Source: an uncultured Pelagibacteraceae bacterium
Lineage (GTDB): Bacteria; Pseudomonadota; Alphaproteobacteria; Pelagibacterales; Pelagibacteraceae
Assembly (NCBI GenBank): GCA_902568465.1
Contig: CACFQR010000002.1
Location: 60,379 to 124,378, forward strand
Direction of reading: 5' to 3'
Length of the DNA: 64,000 nucleotides
Position numbers and translations under genes: made by a program. Position 1 is the first letter of the stretch; each line of letters begins with the position of its first letter. Of this stretch, positions 62,535-64,000 are shown piece after piece. The notes under the pieces were generated by a model. That model made no database searches, was not told the DNA's origin, and was given only the letters and a program-made list of their open reading frames with translations.

Positions 62535-63626
62535 ATGAAAAACATTGGATCTGTTAAAGAAGATCTTTCTACTGAAAAAAGAGTTTCAATTACTCCAGAA
62601 TGTGCAAAAAAATTTATTGATCTTGGTTTTTCCCTAAATCTTGAAAAAAAATATGCAGAACACTTAGGTATAGATGACAAAGAATATGAAAAAAATGGAG
62701 TAAAAATTAATTTTTCAAAGGATGAAGTATTAAAAAAATCAGATATAATTTTGAAAGTCAATTTTCCATTATCGAATGAAGTTAATTTAATAAAAAATAA
62801 ATCTATTCTAATTGCACAGTTTGACCCTAATCTAAGTAAAGATTTAATAAATCAATTAGTTAAAAATGAAGTGAAAATTTTTTCACTTAATTTATTACCA
62901 AGAATTACCAGAGCCCAGTCAATGGATGTACTTTCTTCTCAAGCAAACCTTGCAGGTTATAAGGCAGTTATAGAATCTTTTTCTAAGTTTGAAAAAGCTA
63001 TACCAATGATGATGACAGCAGCAGGAACTGTGCCCGCTGCCAAAGTTTTAGTTATTGGTGCAGGTGTTGCAGGATTACAAGCTATTGCCACAGCAAAAAG
63101 GATGGGAGCAATAGTTTTTGCTACAGATGTAAGAATGACAGCAAAAGAACAGGTTGAAAGTTTAGGTGGAAAATTTCTAACAGTAGAGGGCTCTGAAAAT
63201 TTAGAAACAGAAGGTGGTTATGCAAAAGAAGCTTCTGACGATTTTAAAAAAAAACAAGAGGATCTTTTAAAAGAAACACTGAAAAAAATTGATATTGTGA
63301 TTTGTACAGCTCTAATTCCTGGCAAAAAAGCGCCATTAATAATTAAAGAAAGTATGATAAAAAGTATGAAACCTGGAGCTTTAATCTATGATTTAGCAGC
63401 GAGCCAGGGCGGCAACTCGGCTTTTACTGAAGCAGATAAAATTGTAGATAAGAATGGAGTTAAAATAATGGGTGAAAAAAATATTCTAAATAAGCTACCA
63501 ATTTCAGCTTCGAATTTGTACGCAAAAAATTTATTTAATTTTGTTTTAAATCTTTGTGATAAAAAAAGTAAAGAAATAAATATTAATTTAGAAGATGAAA
63601 TAATAAAAAGCACCCTAGTAAAATAA
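62535..63626 (+). CDS. pntAA: NAD(P) transhydrogenase subunit alpha, part 1
   Basis: A 363-residue soluble NAD(H)-binding subunit related to alanine dehydrogenase. IGSVKEDLSTEKRVSITPE, LLPRITRAQSMDVLSSQAN, VLVIGAGVAGLQAIATAKR, FATDVRMTAKEQVESLG, VICTALIPGKKAP and IYDLAASQGGN are the known motifs. With pntAB and pntB it forms the proton-translocating transhydrogenase that makes NADPH at the inner membrane. The start at 62535 is chosen because an ATG at 62531 is out of frame. Confidence 0.96.
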   Translation: MKNIGSVKEDLSTEKRVSITPECAKKFIDLGFSLNLEKKYAEHLGIDDKEYEKNGVKINFSKDEVLKKSDIILKVNFPLSNEVNLIKNKSILIAQFDPNLSKDLINQLVKNEVKIFSLNLLPRITRAQSMDVLSSQANLAGYKAVIESFSKFEKAIPMMMTAAGTVPAAKVLVIGAGVAGLQAIATAKRMGAIVFATDVRMTAKEQVESLGGKFLTVEGSENLETEGGYAKEASDDFKKKQEDLLKETLKKIDIVICTALIPGKKAPLIIKESMIKSMKPGALIYDLAASQGGNSAFTEADKIVDKNGVKIMGEKNILNKLPISASNLYAKNLFNFVLNLCDKKSKEININLEDEIIKSTLVK

Positions 63627-63630
63627 GATT

Positions 63631-63939
63631 ATGGAAATAGATCCTTTTATATTTAGATTAAGTATATTTATCCTTTCGATTTTTATTGGTTACTATGTTG
63701 TATGGAGCGTTACTCCTTCTCTTCACACTCCTTTAATGTCAGTAACAAATGCAATTTCTTCAGTAATTATAGTTGGAGCTATAATTGCAGGATTGTCAGG
63801 TGATATAAAAAGTATTTTTAATACATCAAATATATTTGGTTTTCTTGCGATAGTTTTAGCAGCAATAAACATTTTTGGAGGTTTTTTGGTAACCCAAAGA
63901 ATGCTTCAAATGTATAAAAAGAAAAAAAAGAATAAATAG
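63631..63939 (+). CDS. pntAB: NAD(P) transhydrogenase subunit alpha, part 2 (membrane)
   Basis: A 102-residue membrane subunit with three to four helices: FILSIFIGYYVVWSVTPSLHTPLMSVTNAISSV is characteristic and continues into GAIIAGLSGDI and VLAAINIFGGFLVTQRML. The gene starts four bases after the pntAA stop, in the alphaproteobacterial three-gene layout. Confidence 0.95.
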   Translation: MEIDPFIFRLSIFILSIFIGYYVVWSVTPSLHTPLMSVTNAISSVIIVGAIIAGLSGDIKSIFNTSNIFGFLAIVLAAINIFGGFLVTQRMLQMYKKKKKNK

Positions 63940-63941
63940 AT

Positions 63942-64000
63942 ATGTCAGAAAACCTATCAGCAATATTTTATTTAATTTCTGGAGTATTATTTATTTTGGC
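63942..64000 (+). CDS. pntB: NAD(P) transhydrogenase subunit beta, 3' part beyond the window
   Basis: Only the first 19 codons are in the window: MSENLSAIFYLISGVLFIL, then cut. Hydrophobic start and position two bases after the pntAB stop fit PntB, whose first membrane helix begins here. Assignment rests mainly on the gene order. Confidence 0.85.
   Translation, partial: MSENLSAIFYLISGVLFIL

Noticed and set aside
1..64000. Mobile elements, integrases, CRISPR arrays, phage or toxin-antitoxin genes
   Set aside because: No transposase, integrase, repeat-spacer array or phage-like protein was seen; the tRNA at the edge has no visible attachment-site repeat by eye.

Overview
The window is very AT-rich (roughly three quarters A+T), its proteins are rich in Lys, Ile and Asn, and genes are packed with overlaps or gaps of a few bases. 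At the right end a lone 5S rRNA gene stands beside the large glycan island with no 16S or 23S in sight, followed by a short L36 gene and pntAA-pntAB-pntB. From established knowledge of SAR11 (Candidatus Pelagibacter, Alphaproteobacteria), whose hypervariable region 2 separates 16S-23S from 5S, I infer that this is the distal part of such a region and its right-hand junction with the core genome. No sequence search was possible, so the taxon is an inference.

Layout. 1-41768 is one long plus-strand block. It opens with nonulosonic (sialic-like) acid genes: two NeuB-type synthases, a flippase-like ABC transporter, a sugar formyltransferase, NeuC, a PtmE-like CBS/nucleotidyltransferase, a CMP-sugar synthetase, and a DUF115 (Maf-like) putative transferase (1-8248). 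A B12-type radical SAM enzyme, HisH, an oxidoreductase, a second CMP-sugar synthetase and a glycosyltransferase fused to a third one follow (8254-18541). Next come sugar epimerases, a short pyruvate-kinase-like protein, a sulfotransferase, methyltransferases, and a block of two HisC-like aminotransferases flanking a fourth CMP-sugar synthetase and a radical SAM/SPASM enzyme (18548-30476). A BtuB-like TonB receptor and a DUF6580 membrane protein sit in the middle (30479-32887). A CDP-sugar cassette (rfbG, C-methyltransferase, rfbF, reductase), glycosyltransferases and an LhgO-like oxidase complete the block.

From 41768 to 57546 the strand alternates: a minus pair (C-methyltransferase and a glycosyltransferase split at a G8 tract), a plus trio (two CDP-paratose-epimerase-like proteins and a nucleotide-sugar dehydrogenase), a minus NeuD-like acetyltransferase, a plus group ending in a glutaminase/N-acetyl-sugar amidotransferase fusion, and a minus group with O-antigen ligase and a DUF6311 membrane protein. 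A last plus group (57567-62052) has a GT39-type membrane transferase, a GT2, a WecA/MraY-like initiating transferase, an APS-kinase-like/nucleotidyltransferase fusion and a GmhA-like isomerase. The junction holds a minus-strand tRNA-Val(GAC) with odd loops, then 5S rRNA, L36 and the transhydrogenase genes.

Taken together the genes encode a surface polysaccharide: nucleotide-sugar synthesis (CMP-nonulosonates, CDP-branched sugars, uronates), chain initiation on undecaprenyl phosphate, glycosyl transfer, flipping and ligation, plus decorations (methyl, formyl, acetyl, sulfate, amidine). I saw no insertion sequences, integrases, CRISPR arrays or phage genes. The most unusual items are the two enzyme fusions at 51268 and 15287, the truncated pyruvate kinase, the G8 tract that splits a glycosyltransferase, and the tRNA with altered D and T loops.
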